A program made the translations under genes and the position numbers. A model generated the notes under the pieces. That model worked only from the letters and a program-made list of their open reading frames with translations, did no database searches and was not told the DNA's origin. From Rhyzopertha dominica (taxonomy: Eukaryota > Arthropoda > Insecta > Coleoptera > Bostrichidae), in assembly GCA_025024175.1 (NCBI GenBank), contig QCXZ01000001.1, positions 10,788,001 to 10,852,000 of the forward strand: a stretch of 64,000 nt of DNA, written 5' to 3'. This document shows positions 22,979 to 34,099 of the stretch, one piece after another; within the stretch, counting starts at the first letter, position 1, and every line of letters starts with the position of its first letter.

Positions 22979-23678
22979 GTATAGTAACAGTTTTCCTTTT
23001 TAACATATTAAAGTATTTATTATTAATTGGCAGCTCAAACAAAACTAGATTCCTTAATTTTCGAATTCCAAAACATTTGTACTAATTGTACATTTACAGT
23101 ATTCCTGTGTAATTGACCTGGAAATAAAATAAAACTCTTGTTGTTCTTCATAATATTAATTTCCTAGTGATAATTTAAAATAGGTTGATAGGACTGCCTG
23201 CTTCTTTTATCATTGGAAAACTTGTAGCTGTAATCCCACTACAGATTTACGAACAAAATAATAGATAGAGATAAAGATCATTTCCAGGTCTGGGGAATTA
23301 TAAGGGCACTTTTTATCTGGTAAAACTTGTAAAAAAAATTTCACATTTGATTAGGCCTTTAAAAAATGCATTCAATTTAGACAAAAGTTTTATATCAAAT
23401 TAATACATTTTTTACATTTTATACATAAAATATCTGGGCATGGTGGAAATACCCTTTCACTTCCTGCCCCTGTCTCTACGCCTCCTGCACTACATGGTGA
23501 TCTTTAAGAAATCTGCAACTCATTGTGGACTATGAACACAACCATTGTCATAAAGGAATAAGATTACCTTAAAACAGTTTTCCTCTGCATTTTATTTTAT
23601 TATATCTCGCAATTCATTTATGATATAAAAAATATTAGAAATACACATAATTATTTTTATTTATGGTTCCATATTCAG

Positions 23679-24341
23679 GGTGGGCCATTTAAACCTTCAG
23701 AATTTTTTTTAAATAATCATAAAAAGCATTCACATTACTGATGTGAAATAATTTTTCCTTTATTTTGAACTTTACAATTATTTACTGATCACTTCTGGAA
23801 TATGGTATCTCATAAATGGTAGTTATCACAGCCAATGGCACAATGTGCGGGTTCTTCAGCATTTTTTTCATTACTTTTTGTAGTATTTTGTGCTAAAGCA
23901 CCATTTCATATCTATCAAGGCTTTTACAGCCGTGGCTTGTTAACATAAACTTTGGACTCCAAGTAATTCCACAGGAAGAAGTTTAGTTTTACCTTTTTCG
24001 AAATCGATGATCAAGGCACAAAGGACATTATAAAACGATCGTTGTTAACGCATGTGAGCTGTAGCGCCATGGTATTGGAAGTAAAAGTTGTCCATACCAT
24101 TCTCAGTGAGAATTGGGATATTATGACCTGATAACTCTCTCCATGCTGCTCCAGCACGAATCACATGTTGCGTTTTGAATGTAAAGCAGCACGATAACAG
24201 CGCATTGTGGTGGCATGTACTGTTCTTTAGCACAAATTCACATGGACTGACACCTCATATGCGTGCTGTCACAAGCCGATGAAACAAATTAAAAAGTTAT
24301 AAGGTTGCCAAATGACAAAGGTTTAAATGGCCCACCTGTTA
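23679..24341 (-). mobile_element. Truncated mariner/Tc1-like transposon
   Basis: The ends CAGGGTGGGCCATTTAAACC (about 23678) and GGTTTAAATGGCCCACCTG (about 24319) are inverted repeats. The minus-strand frame 24045-24233 has NFYFQYHGATAHMR, the decayed form of the F.QDGA..H motif around the second catalytic Asp of IS630/Tc1/mariner transposases; here that Asp is His. At about 660 bp it is an internally deleted and inactive copy. Confidence 0.82.
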
Positions 24342-24400
24342 CTTTTCACTTGCTTTTTTAGTTGCTTAAGTAAAAACGTTGATGCAAATAAGATATATAT

Positions 24401-26992
24401 GGTGTTCAAATAAGAGTTTCACCATCAAACATAGCATACTAAATGCAGTTTTGATCCAATTGGGGTGAAACCTTTTTTAGTCGATTATTTAATCGATGCC
24501 AATTAGGTATGAAACAAAATATCAGCATAATGTTCACTATGGCTTTGGCGGCAGACCTCCTTCTGTTTCTTTACGTTTTCGATGACGCCGTGGCATAATT
24601 GCTCCTCCACATTGTTATCAATGCAATGATTGCCGCCTTTAGCTTTTGAATGGTGTTAGGCTTTCCCGCATGTCAAATCACATGACATCAGTAGGCAAAT
24701 GCGATCTTCGTTTTGAGAAATAACGTGTCTGGGAATGCAAAGTGGCATAGTTTTTCTGAAACCAGCTATCATCTAGCTCCATAATTTCCAATTCCGGCTA
24801 CAAAACATTATTTACATTATTTATTTATGTACATTATTTCCACAAAACGAACACAGTACCCTGGAATATCACTAAAAAAAAAAAAATAAACATTTGTCAG
24901 TGGCACTGTGACATAATCATAGACAGGAAAAACCAATAACAAACATCAATGTACAATTGTTGAACATTGGAGAAGGCAAAAAGAAAACAAGAATAAGTAT
25001 AAGAAATAACATACTGATAAGTTCACATTGTCAAAACTAAGCATAATGCATATCATAATCGCAAGACACATTTCATTGCTACATAGATAGCCTTTTTAAT
25101 ATCTTAGAAATGTTTTNCAATTTTTTTTTACCTTTAATCGNAGAGGAAGTTNATTATAGTGCTTGATACCTGTACAGATGGGTGATTATTACTGACAAGA
25201 AGTGTTCGCTCTAAAATAGTCTCTTACATTAGCACTTGTCCTGAGGTTATCTGTATGATGTTCATAAGCATACAAGAAGGTTGTGTTTGGCTTAGTAAGA
25301 CCATACATGGCATGAATTATTTTGATTTGCTTAAAATGGTCATGCTCTTTACATTCATAAACTGTGTCCTTACAAACATATAAGTAGGAATATAAAATTT
25401 TATTTATTTTATGTATTTTGTTATGCATTTCTCCAACAGCAATGAGGTATCTGAATTTTAATTCCAGCACGGTACAACATTTTACGATGTTGAGTTGACA
25501 GCATCTGTTGAGAGCCCATGACACTGAATCAAGCTTATTTATAATTTTGCTGATATGCCCGCACCAACTCACTTTACTAACAATGACAAGCCCTAAGTAG
25601 TTATGTTGTTCAGCAATACATAGTGGTCTTTCATTTAACATTAAATTTATTTCTGTATTGGCTTTATTCCTGTGTTTAAAAATTATAAATACAGTTTTGT
25701 TGGAATCTATAACAAGTTTATTATAATTTAACCAGGTCAAATATTTTCCTAGATCTACATTAATTAGTTTTCTAGTTCTTTGTGGTTAGTCCATAGTAAA
25801 TAAGAACAGTATCGTCAGCATACATAATTGCTGCAAGACTGGTATATTTTAAACTGTGTATGTACAAAAAAATAATAGACCAAGAACTAATCCTTGTGGA
25901 ACACCCATCTGCAAATACTTGGTGTCACTTGCCGTACCATTAACGCTGGTATAATGCACACAACCCNATAAGTATGTCCTGACTAATCTACTTGCCACTC
26001 CTCTGAAGCCCCTCTTTTTCATCTTACCACAAAACATCCCACTTCACTACATCGAAAGCTTTAGTTAGGTCCACAAACACACTGACCATGTACTTGTTTT
26101 CATTTAGGTTGTTCTTTATGTATTCTATGACGTCCACTGATGCATTGGAAGTGTCCCGCTAAAGGGTTGGAAACTATACTCAAGCCCATGAAACTTAAAA
26201 GTTGCATTGACATAGGCAATAATGTGTTTCTTAATAATTTTTTCTACTACCTTTGACATAGTGTTTAACAATGATATGGGACGATAGTTGTTCATGTCAG
26301 CTTCAGGTCCCTTGATGTGTAACATCATTACTTTAGCAATCTTGAGTTCGATAGGAAAAACACCAGTTGTAAGAATATTATTAATGAGATTTACAGGCAT
26401 ATTCTTTATTATGTTAAAAATTAATAAAAAATCATTCTTTGTTATTCCGTCATAACCTGGACACTGTCAGAAGGAACTATATAAAAAGATTGGTACTGGT
26501 ATTCAAGAGCAGCTCCAGTTCCTGCTTCAGCAGTCGATGGCCCAGTAACATTGAAAAAGTTGTTGAAGTGCTTGGCGATTTCTTTAGGGTTCATGATATG
26601 TTCTCCAAGTACCTTTATATTAGAAAAGGTGTGTTTTTTTCTACTGTCTTTGCTCACCGGACGATTAAGCTGCCCATGTCTTTTTAGAATTAGTAGCACC
26701 AACCCTCAGCAACCTATTTACCCAGTTCAGTTTTAATCTCTTTCTCAAGCTATTGAATTCAATGTTTTAGCCTTCGGAACCTTTCCATTGCTTCCGGGCT
26801 ATTTATCAATTTCATTCTGCTATATACTTTGTCTCTTTGCTTTACCAACTTCACAAAAACATCATTAACTCGATCATTTTTCGACCTCTACTTGATATTG
26901 ATTTAAATACTAATGACAAAAAAAATAAAAAGAAACAATAATGTTTTTCTGCAGTTCCTTATTGGAATGGTGAAACTATTATTTGAACGCAC
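24401..26992 (-). mobile_element. Second Tc1/mariner-like relic with a LINE inside
   Basis: TIRs: GGTGTTCAAATAAGAGTTTC (24401) and the inverse of GAAACTATTATTTGAACGC (26972-26990), about 21 of 24 positions alike. Minus-strand frames at about 24540-24740 resemble a transposase C-terminus (TIQKLKAAI, then a decayed RSAAKA...DI.F-like end). LINE B fills 24850-26930. Confidence 0.65.
24850..26930 (-). pseudogene. Decayed non-LTR retrotransposon (LINE) B
   Basis: Minus-strand pieces in order: 26442-26702 (pre-RT, ending near a Pro/Gly-rich stretch), 26125-26400 with NNYRPISLLNTMSKVVEK (RT block 1), 25849-26037 with GVPQGLVLGLLFF (the G.PQG..LGP.LF block), and 25189-25740 with the RT thumb and C-terminus (YLGLVI). 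The catalytic DD block falls in the frameshifted interval around 25780-25840. Several stops and ambiguous bases make it inactive. It differs in sequence from LINE A. It looks Jockey/CR1-like, though the clade is not settled. Confidence 0.82.
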
Positions 26993-27092
26993 TTTACATA
27001 TCAAAAGCATAGCTGTCAAAAAACAAAGTGTCAACAGTTTTGAAGTTAGGTGAACATCAAGTAAAATGTCATTATTTTAGTTGTACTTCTGT

Positions 27093-27302
27093 TAGGCTGT
27101 CCAGAATACGTATTTGTCATCCAGCTGCCATCTTTAAATGCCCTAATAAGATGGGTAAAACATCGTTTTGAAGAACCAGTTCACGCGAACTAGCTCGCGC
27201 AAGCGAGCCGTTATTCGTTCCAGTAGTTCGTTCGCGAATTGAAACAACAGCTGTTCGTTCGCGAACGACGAACTTTTTTGACGGCATTCTGGATAGGCTA
27301 AT
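27093..27302. mobile_element. Short inverted-repeat element with CG-rich palindromic core
   Basis: TTAGGCTGTCCAGAATACG at the left pairs with the inverse of GGCATTCTGGATAGGCTAA at the right. The core alternates GTTCGCGAAC-type palindromes (GTTCACGCGAACTAGCTCGCG, GTTCGTTCGCGAACGACGAAC), strikingly CpG-rich against AT-rich surroundings. No coding capacity. Confidence 0.6.
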
Positions 27303-28476
27303 TGGTGCGATATATTTTATTGCTACTCAGCTTAAGTGAATTCTCTATGAAAAAACACTGATTACCGGCCTTTATGTGTAAAATTTATTTTGTTTACTTG
27401 TAAATAAAATGCCAACAAAGTTACACATCAAATAATAACATTTACTTGCAGTCAGCATATCCTCGAAACGGTTGTCACTTGACACTTCCCTAAAATATTA
27501 CAAATGTACCTGTCTGTGATCGGAAGCTATTGTTTTGAAATATATTTCTTATTTGCACCAAGATATACAGACATTGAGCTTCCGGCTGATATTTTAAATA
27601 AATACAGGTAGTAGAGAGCAGCTTTATGTAAAAATTACAAAACCTCAAGAGAAATACAGCAGTGGATCGTTCAGAAACAATACTGCAAAGTTTGCCACTA
27701 AAAATTTGCCAATACCTTTTCCCTTAACAGTTGCCGAAAATTTTAAGATACAATGAATGAGTGATTAAATTAAAGTAAATGCAATAACAGCAGCTGACTG
27801 ATATGATATATATAGGATTAACATTGGCAACATTGCCTGCTAATTTTCTGTCACTTAGTCTTCACCCCAAGTGAAAAATACTCAATTTTACTGCAGGAAA
27901 GTTGTAAGAAAAAATGAAATAGTATCTCTCTTCTAGGAACTGTTGTTTCCTATAAACTTGTGAATAGTTGCCCTTTAAGAATTCTAACAAAGATGAAACT
28001 AGTTATAGGATCTGAATGAACTGACCAGAGCAAACTTTATTTATTTGATTGGATTTTACACAAATATATTGTTAACCTGTGTAAAAATTTCCCATGTAAA
28101 TATGATCCTAATCAAATATGTTCTTTGTTATGAATAAGTTCTGACGGGCATTAAATCCATAGTGCATTAAGTAAATCATCTGTCTCTTTCTAATATTAAT
28201 ATTTATGAATATCAACAAGTACATTTTTCTTTGAGTGTGCCATAAATGTATGTATGTATGGGGCCTTTATTGGTAACAGAATAAAATTTTCCAGTGCAAT
28301 GTAAATCGTCTACCTTGGTTATCCAGTTTATATTCCTGTCTGATGAGGTGAAATATTAGCGAAAGCCAGAAGTAATAGGATGCTACCGAATAACCAAGGC
28401 AGATGTTACCTATTTGACATCCGAATCAGAAGATTTTATAGAGATAATTTAAATAATTATTATTCTTTTTTTTTAG

Positions 28477-29001
28477 GTTGGGTCCGACAATTTGTTGTTG
28501 TTTGTGACTTTAAACTGTTTTTATATGATATATCTGCTGACAGAAACGCCTTACCTAGTGTTCATGTTGCTCAAGTCTTAGACATGCGTGATCAACAATT
28601 TAGCGTTAGCAGTGTAAGGGATTCTGATGTGATACATGCAAATAAGAAGGATATTCCGTGTATATTTAAGGTAAATTATTTTTGTTGTTGTTAATGTTAT
28701 TTAACAATATTCAATCTACAGATCACAACATCATTACTGGAACCGCCAGGTCCCAGAAATTCAACTCTGATGTTGGCTGATTCAGAAGGAGAAAAGAATA
28801 AATGGGTTGTTGCACTCTCGGAATTGCATAGAATAATGAAGAGAAACAACTTACCAAATACAGTTATTTTGGTAGCAAGGGAATTAATTGACAATACTTT
28901 GACTATCCTTAGGAATGCCCTTAGTGCAGCAATTATTGATCCTGACCGGATTGTTATTGGTGCTGAAGAAGGATTGTATTGTGTAGATTTAGATAGAACA
29001 G
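28477..29001 (+). CDS. gek: MRCK-type kinase, rest of PH domain and start of CNH domain
   Basis: Exons 28477-28670 and 28722-29001 are separated by a 51-bp intron. They continue the PH domain ([38 protein letters not shown], then [17 protein letters not shown]) and enter the citron-homology domain ([31 protein letters not shown]). The last exon ends in phase 1 at donor GTAGTG. About 170 or more CNH residues should follow, but none was recognised in the next 2.5 kb, in the gap, or later. Downstream the gene may continue far away or be lost in the gap at 31495. The minus-strand 111-residue frame over this exon is a shadow. Confidence 0.92.
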
Positions 29002-31494
29002 GTAGTGTATGACTTTTGATGCATTTGCCCAATAATTATAATTGTTGAAATATTTCGTTGTCATTATAGCCCATTATGGCTGACAGTATGCCATGCAGTG
29101 AGCCAGCTTTCTCTTTAAATTGTTTTAAATGTTGTAAAGACAAAGTATTTAATTAAAGATTGAAAACTGATCCATACTTTTCGAAATGGAATTGTTAATA
29201 ATTAATTCTTCTTTAAGAAAATTGTACTTGAAGTGTAAACTTTTACAAACAGTTTGACAGTCAAAAATATAGAAACAAGCATACTTGACCACAAACTGAA
29301 AAGCAACCTACATGCCAATAACACAAACGAAATATTAATTTAGATCAAATAAATAATTTAGAATAGGACAATTGAAATACAAAAATCCTTTAGAATGGTA
29401 AAATTTTGTTGCTAATAATTTTATGAATTCCTAAAATTTCCAAATAATTTAATTTGATGATTTACTGCATAAATATAATGAATTTAAATTGGCTAGCGTG
29501 GCAGTGTGTTTATTTAACAATAAATGGTTAGCTAACGAAGAATTTGTTATTGCAATATCTGTATTTTTATACTTTTCAAATTGTTTTAAATGTTCTTTAC
29601 TTCTAGTTAAAAAGATCTTTCTGTTTATCCAACATAAACTGAATTGGGTATTTGCCATGGATTTATATTTTATTAAATTGCATATTAATAGGTAGCATCT
29701 AATCCACAAAACAGCTGTGACAGCTTATAAATTCGAAAAACTGGATCGTAAGGTGTATTTTTAATATTAAAAATGTGAATATTTAAAGGGACCGTCAAAA
29801 ACGAGAATATATTGTTCCTGACGTCAGGTGTCTTGTAAATGGCCGCTTGTTTACATCTGGCGTCAGCGCTACACGCGTCATCCTCAGCCCGTCAATTTAT
29901 CAGTTTGTTGTTTGCGTTCATTTTGTGACAAGCGAATTAACATATGCTAAGAAAAAGTGAAATACTTATGAGATATGACTTCTGAAGGCATGTTCATTGT
30001 TATGGAATTTGTGTACAGCGACGAGCGGTTCAATGCGGCGGAGATGAGGAACGTAAAAGCAACACCATAAGTGAACTTTTTATTAAATTAACGTAGCATT
30101 GATAATTTGATCACAGTGGGACACATACTATTTGTAAACATAAAAATGTAAGAATCAAAAGTGTACCCTAAACTTGACATTTATTTTAGAGGTCCGAATA
30201 AATATTAATTGCCATTTATTTTCGGGGCTGTTGCGGCTCGTTTCCGTTCTGGCTAACAGTCGAATATATGGGAAACAAATGTCTTTCTTTATTATAACAT
30301 TTCCCTGTATCAACCTAAAACGCATATAATTTTCCGTATCCTCTTTAAGCTATAACAAAATGNAAACTGAATGGTAAACAGCTATAACCCCAAAAAGAAT
30401 AATAAAACTTACATTAAGAATTAAGATGATCATNAAAACAGAAAAACAAACTTTGCAATTTCGGCATATCACGTCTAGGGGCCTTAAACGCCTTTTTCAT
30501 ACGTTGATAATCTCGACGACCGGTTACAAAAATATTTTGTTAGCTGTACTGACTGAAGCACTTTTATAACCACGTACAAAACAACACTTGTTTTGTTTTC
30601 CATACATAATTGATGCTTGTAAAACTACACAAATCATTTTTTGTTGCGATCTCTTACACCGTCCTTTCAATAAACATCACACAAAAGCTTTTCCAATACA
30701 AGAATGATACTACACCATTAAACAGCACGCTCCTCGGTAATGTTTACATGACACTTGACATCACGAGTTGAATAACCTTGGATAGAAGCGTTTTGGCGGT
30801 GACTCTTAAGATTTGAATTTCAGACCTGAAATTCTCTACCTACAAATATTTTTTTGTTTGTTTTTTAACATGGCCTACGATATATATGCACTTCAAGATT
30901 CATTTTACGTAATTTAAAAAAAAAGTGATAATACCCAATTGCAATCATTGTTTGAAAAACTATAAACGCCTGAATTATTTAAAAGTGCAATTGCGTCTTT
31001 ATTATGGACAAAACGGGAAAACACACTGCCTTAGTAGAAAAAGCAATATTTATTCCACGAAAAGAAAATAATTGAGATAGGGTAACTGAGACTTGACCAG
31101 CAATCTTAAGAAGAAACCGAACCTTAACTTTTTAATCAAAATAAGTGGTACGGAAAGAAAATGTAAATATTACTAAATACTAGAAATAGAGTTGTTGTAT
31201 TAAGTAATTTGGAAAATTGTTATTGAAAGCAATTTGGAGAATTGCACCCAATCTTTTTCGAAAGGATTCAATGACAATGGTATTTTAAAAAAGTCAGTTA
31301 AGAAGTGAATGAAAAACGGCCATTTTGTCTGAATAAGGGTGTAAAGAAAAATAAGAAATATCATTGTATAAGTGGATTTTCTAAAAATTTTGAAAAAAAA
31401 GGTAAGAAGTAAATTTCTGCAACAACCACTTGCTTTGTATACATTTTCTATATAAACATGCAAAGTATTATACACATTATTAACTTGTTATATT
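29002..31494. other. Non-coding stretch with a diverged inverted-repeat segment
   Basis: 29002-29790 is AT-rich with only chance frames. From about 29790 to 30820 the GC content rises. CTGACGTCAGGTGTCTTGTAA (29819) resembles the inverse of TTACATGACACTTGACATCAC (30744), so this may be an old mobile element of about 1 kb. A 31-codon plus-strand frame (29977-30070, MTSEGMFIVMEF...) and a short minus-strand stretch near 30500 (GRRDYQRMKKAFKAPRRD) lie inside it. Neither is recognised. The rest is AT-rich without features. Confidence 0.45.
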
Positions 31495-31594
31495 NNNNNN
31501 NNNNNNNNNNNNNNNNNNNNNNNNNNNNNNNNNNNNNNNNNNNNNNNNNNNNNNNNNNNNNNNNNNNNNNNNNNNNNNNNNNNNNNNNNNNNNN
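31495..31594. other. Assembly gap of 100 N
   Basis: Exactly 100 N, so probably a gap of unknown true size. The sequence directly after it (31595-31700) belongs to dispersed repeat family A, which likely broke the assembly. Confidence 0.97.
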
Positions 31595-31705
31595 TTTCTG
31601 TTCAGAAATTTGATTTTCTATATAATTCCAAAATTAAAAAAAAAAATCGTACGAGCAGGGTCCAAAATAGGTTTTTCGGAAATATTACGAAAATGTCAAA
31701 ATTGA
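31595..31705. repeat. Dispersed repeat family A, partial copy 3
   Basis: CAGAAATTT.ATTTTCTATATAA, then GCAGGGTCCAAAAT...TTTTCGGAAATATT.CGAAAATGTCAAAATT matches 18690-18795. The copy is truncated at the gap on one side and ends near 31705. Confidence 0.8.
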
Positions 31706-32235
31706 CTGACTGCCTATGACTACCTTGTGGTCGAACGCTCTACAAATAAAAGAATAAAGTGGATTACACTTGAAGAATAATTTTCTTAAAGAAGAATTCA
31801 TTAATTATAATTCCACTTTGCGAACATGGATTAGTTTTCAATTTTTATATCTAGTTTATGTGCAAGAATCCTCAAATCATTATGTCCTCAAGTCAGATAA
31901 CTATAGCAAGTCGCTGCCAGTAACTTATTTGTTTTTATTTTTGTATGTATATACCAGAATTTGAAAACAGTACAGACTGGGGACTGTAATTATTACAAGC
32001 TTCTTGAGATTAGTCAAATTAAAAATAATTTTAATTAGACTAAAAGGTATACAATAATTTTTTCCTAAACCCATACAGATTGTCCAGAAAATTTTGTGAT
32101 TATGAATTTTTTAATAGCTGTGAAAATACCTGTAAGATTTAAAACAAAAACACAGAGCACATGCCATAAATAACAGATGCATGAATATGTACCCTACATT
32201 TTTATATTTATATCTTAACACGTACTTTCTCTAGT

Positions 32236-32430
32236 TGACATGTTGTTTTCCGGGCTTGTTCCCACGTTGGTTATTAGACCTTGACGTTTCGACACTCATG
32301 TCGGTGTCTTCCTCAGAAGTAGCTCTGAAACTGAAACTCAGAGCTACTTCTGAGGAAGACACCGACATGAGTGTCGAAACGTCAAGGTCTAATAATCAAC
32401 GTGGGAACCAGCCCGGAAAACAACATGTCA
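32236..32430. repeat. 195-bp near-perfect hairpin of Penelope-type terminal sequence
   Basis: Arms of about 93 nt (32236-32328 and 32338-32430) are almost perfectly inverted around a loop of under 10 nt. Each arm contains CTGAGGAAGACACCGACATG followed by AGTGTCGAAACGTC, a motif I associate with Penelope-like element termini in animals. The plus-strand 81-residue frame (32235-32480) merely reads through the hairpin. Confidence 0.85.
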
Positions 32431-33130
32431 TCGACAACAACCACGGAAGCCTTCAAACCAAAACTTTCTCTAGTTATTAAATAAATTCATAATTACAAAT
32501 GTGCTGGACTATATGTATGGGGTTGGCAGCCTGTATGGGGCCAGAAGAAATTATTTTATACTTTTTAGACCAATTATAAAATATGGTAAATTAAATATCA
32601 TATTGTATTTGAAACTATGTGAAATCCATTAAATACAGATAGGTCAAGTGTTATATCAAAAAAGAGAAAAATTTATTTTATGTCTATCATATATAAAATC
32701 AAATATAATTATTATAAGTTTCCATTTAAAAAATAAAGTTAATGGCATTTGAAGTATGCTATTTTTAAAAGATTATAAAACAACCTTGCAGCTTTCGAAA
32801 GTTTTAAGCTTTGTCTAAAATAGTACCAACATTAATGCCCCACATGCTGATGAAAATTGTATAATTGTAGCTTTTGCAATTTTAGTTTCCTAGAAACCAA
32901 ATGTCAGTTTTCACAAAAATGCAAATTACGCATAAACGATTCATCTAAGACCCATAATGTTCCCAATAGTGTTCTTTAAATTTGATAAGGTGTCTAGAAA
33001 TGTAATAATATACAGGATGTTCCATTAAAAATAATAAAGATAGNGTCAACTTCCAGGGTAACCGTAGATCTTGGGGAATATTTTTGGTCAACTTGCCCCA
33101 CAGTTGAATGTCAGTGTACAAATTAATAGC

Positions 33131-34099
33131 TCAAAATTCCATCAACTTTCCAATATTTGTCTGATGGAAACTTGAGTGTGCACACACTGTATACTATTTT
33201 TGGTTATAAAAAACAAATAATAAACAAACAACTTTCATCAACAAGATATGATAATCATTTACCTGTTCGTTCGACTTTCTTTGTCCAGAGCACACCTTTA
33301 AAGAATCATTTTGGAGTGGAACTACACATGGAGTTACGACCTTTTGACATCTATTAGTTGTAATAGGTGATGCAACCGAAACATTACATCTGGTCAAAAC
33401 AACGCAAGGGTTGAGGAGGGGACTCAACTGTAAGCAGATTATAGGTCTTCATGTAATACGCTTTATACAGGACAAATAATAAACAATTTTCATCAACAAG
33501 ATATGATTATGTTAAGACTTACATATGAAATATTTGTTTACCTGTTTGTTCGACTTGCTTTGTCCAGAGCACGCCTTTGAAGAATCATCTCTGACTGGAA
33601 CCTCATATGGAGTATTAGTGTTAATGGGTGATAGAACAGGAAAACCATAGCTCAAAATGACATTGGGTTTAAATGGGGTACTCGAATGTAAATGTAAAGC
33701 AGGTACATTGTTTTCATTGTGTAAATCCACTTTTCTGTTACTAAGTGTAATACATTGTGACTTTGCAGGAGACATAGGTTTACTGCGTAATTTCACTTTT
33801 ATATTAAGGTCTTTAATATCGATCACGTTTTTAAAGAGTGGCAGTCTATTCCCAGGACTGGCGTTACATGTTTCGGAGTCATCAGAGTCAGAAGGAATAC
33901 TGCCTAACTTTTTAATCAGACTTCTGACAGAAATTCTTCGTTTCCCTTCGGTTAATAAGGGGCTTTCTTTTACAGAGCAATCTTCTAATATGCTGCTGTC
34001 GTTCAATAGTAACTGTTGATTGCATTTCAAAATCTTCTCCTTCAATCCGTCAGGCAGTCCTTTACGTCGTCTTTGTTCTTTAGCAAACAAACGAGGCAT
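33131..34099 (-). CDS. Unrecognised three-exon gene with a duplicated exon
   Basis: Exon 1 33542-34099 (ATG at 34097-34099, 186 codons), exon 2 33263-33427 (55 codons), exon 3 33131-33193 (20 codons and a TGA). All junctions are phase 0 with AG/GT borders. The predicted 261-residue protein starts MPRLFAKEQRRRKG, basic. It then has a Ser/Asp-rich stretch (SIPSDSDDSETC) and Lys/Arg-rich parts. It lacks membrane spans or known motifs, so a nuclear protein is plausible but unproven. The end of exon 1 and exon 2 are homologous: SSKACSGQSKSNKQ against SLKVCSGQRKSNEQ, and the introns after both also start alike. It is divergent from the transposase at 35343. Exon 3 is the least certain part. Confidence 0.6.

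Noticed and set aside
28697..29032. 111-codon minus-strand open frame
   Set aside because: It lies exactly opposite the PH/CNH exon of MRCK, whose splice sites and domain match are clear. It is a shadow.
33657..34019. 120-codon plus-strand frame
   Set aside because: Opposite the first exon of the minus-strand unknown gene, which has a better start, donor and duplicated-exon support.
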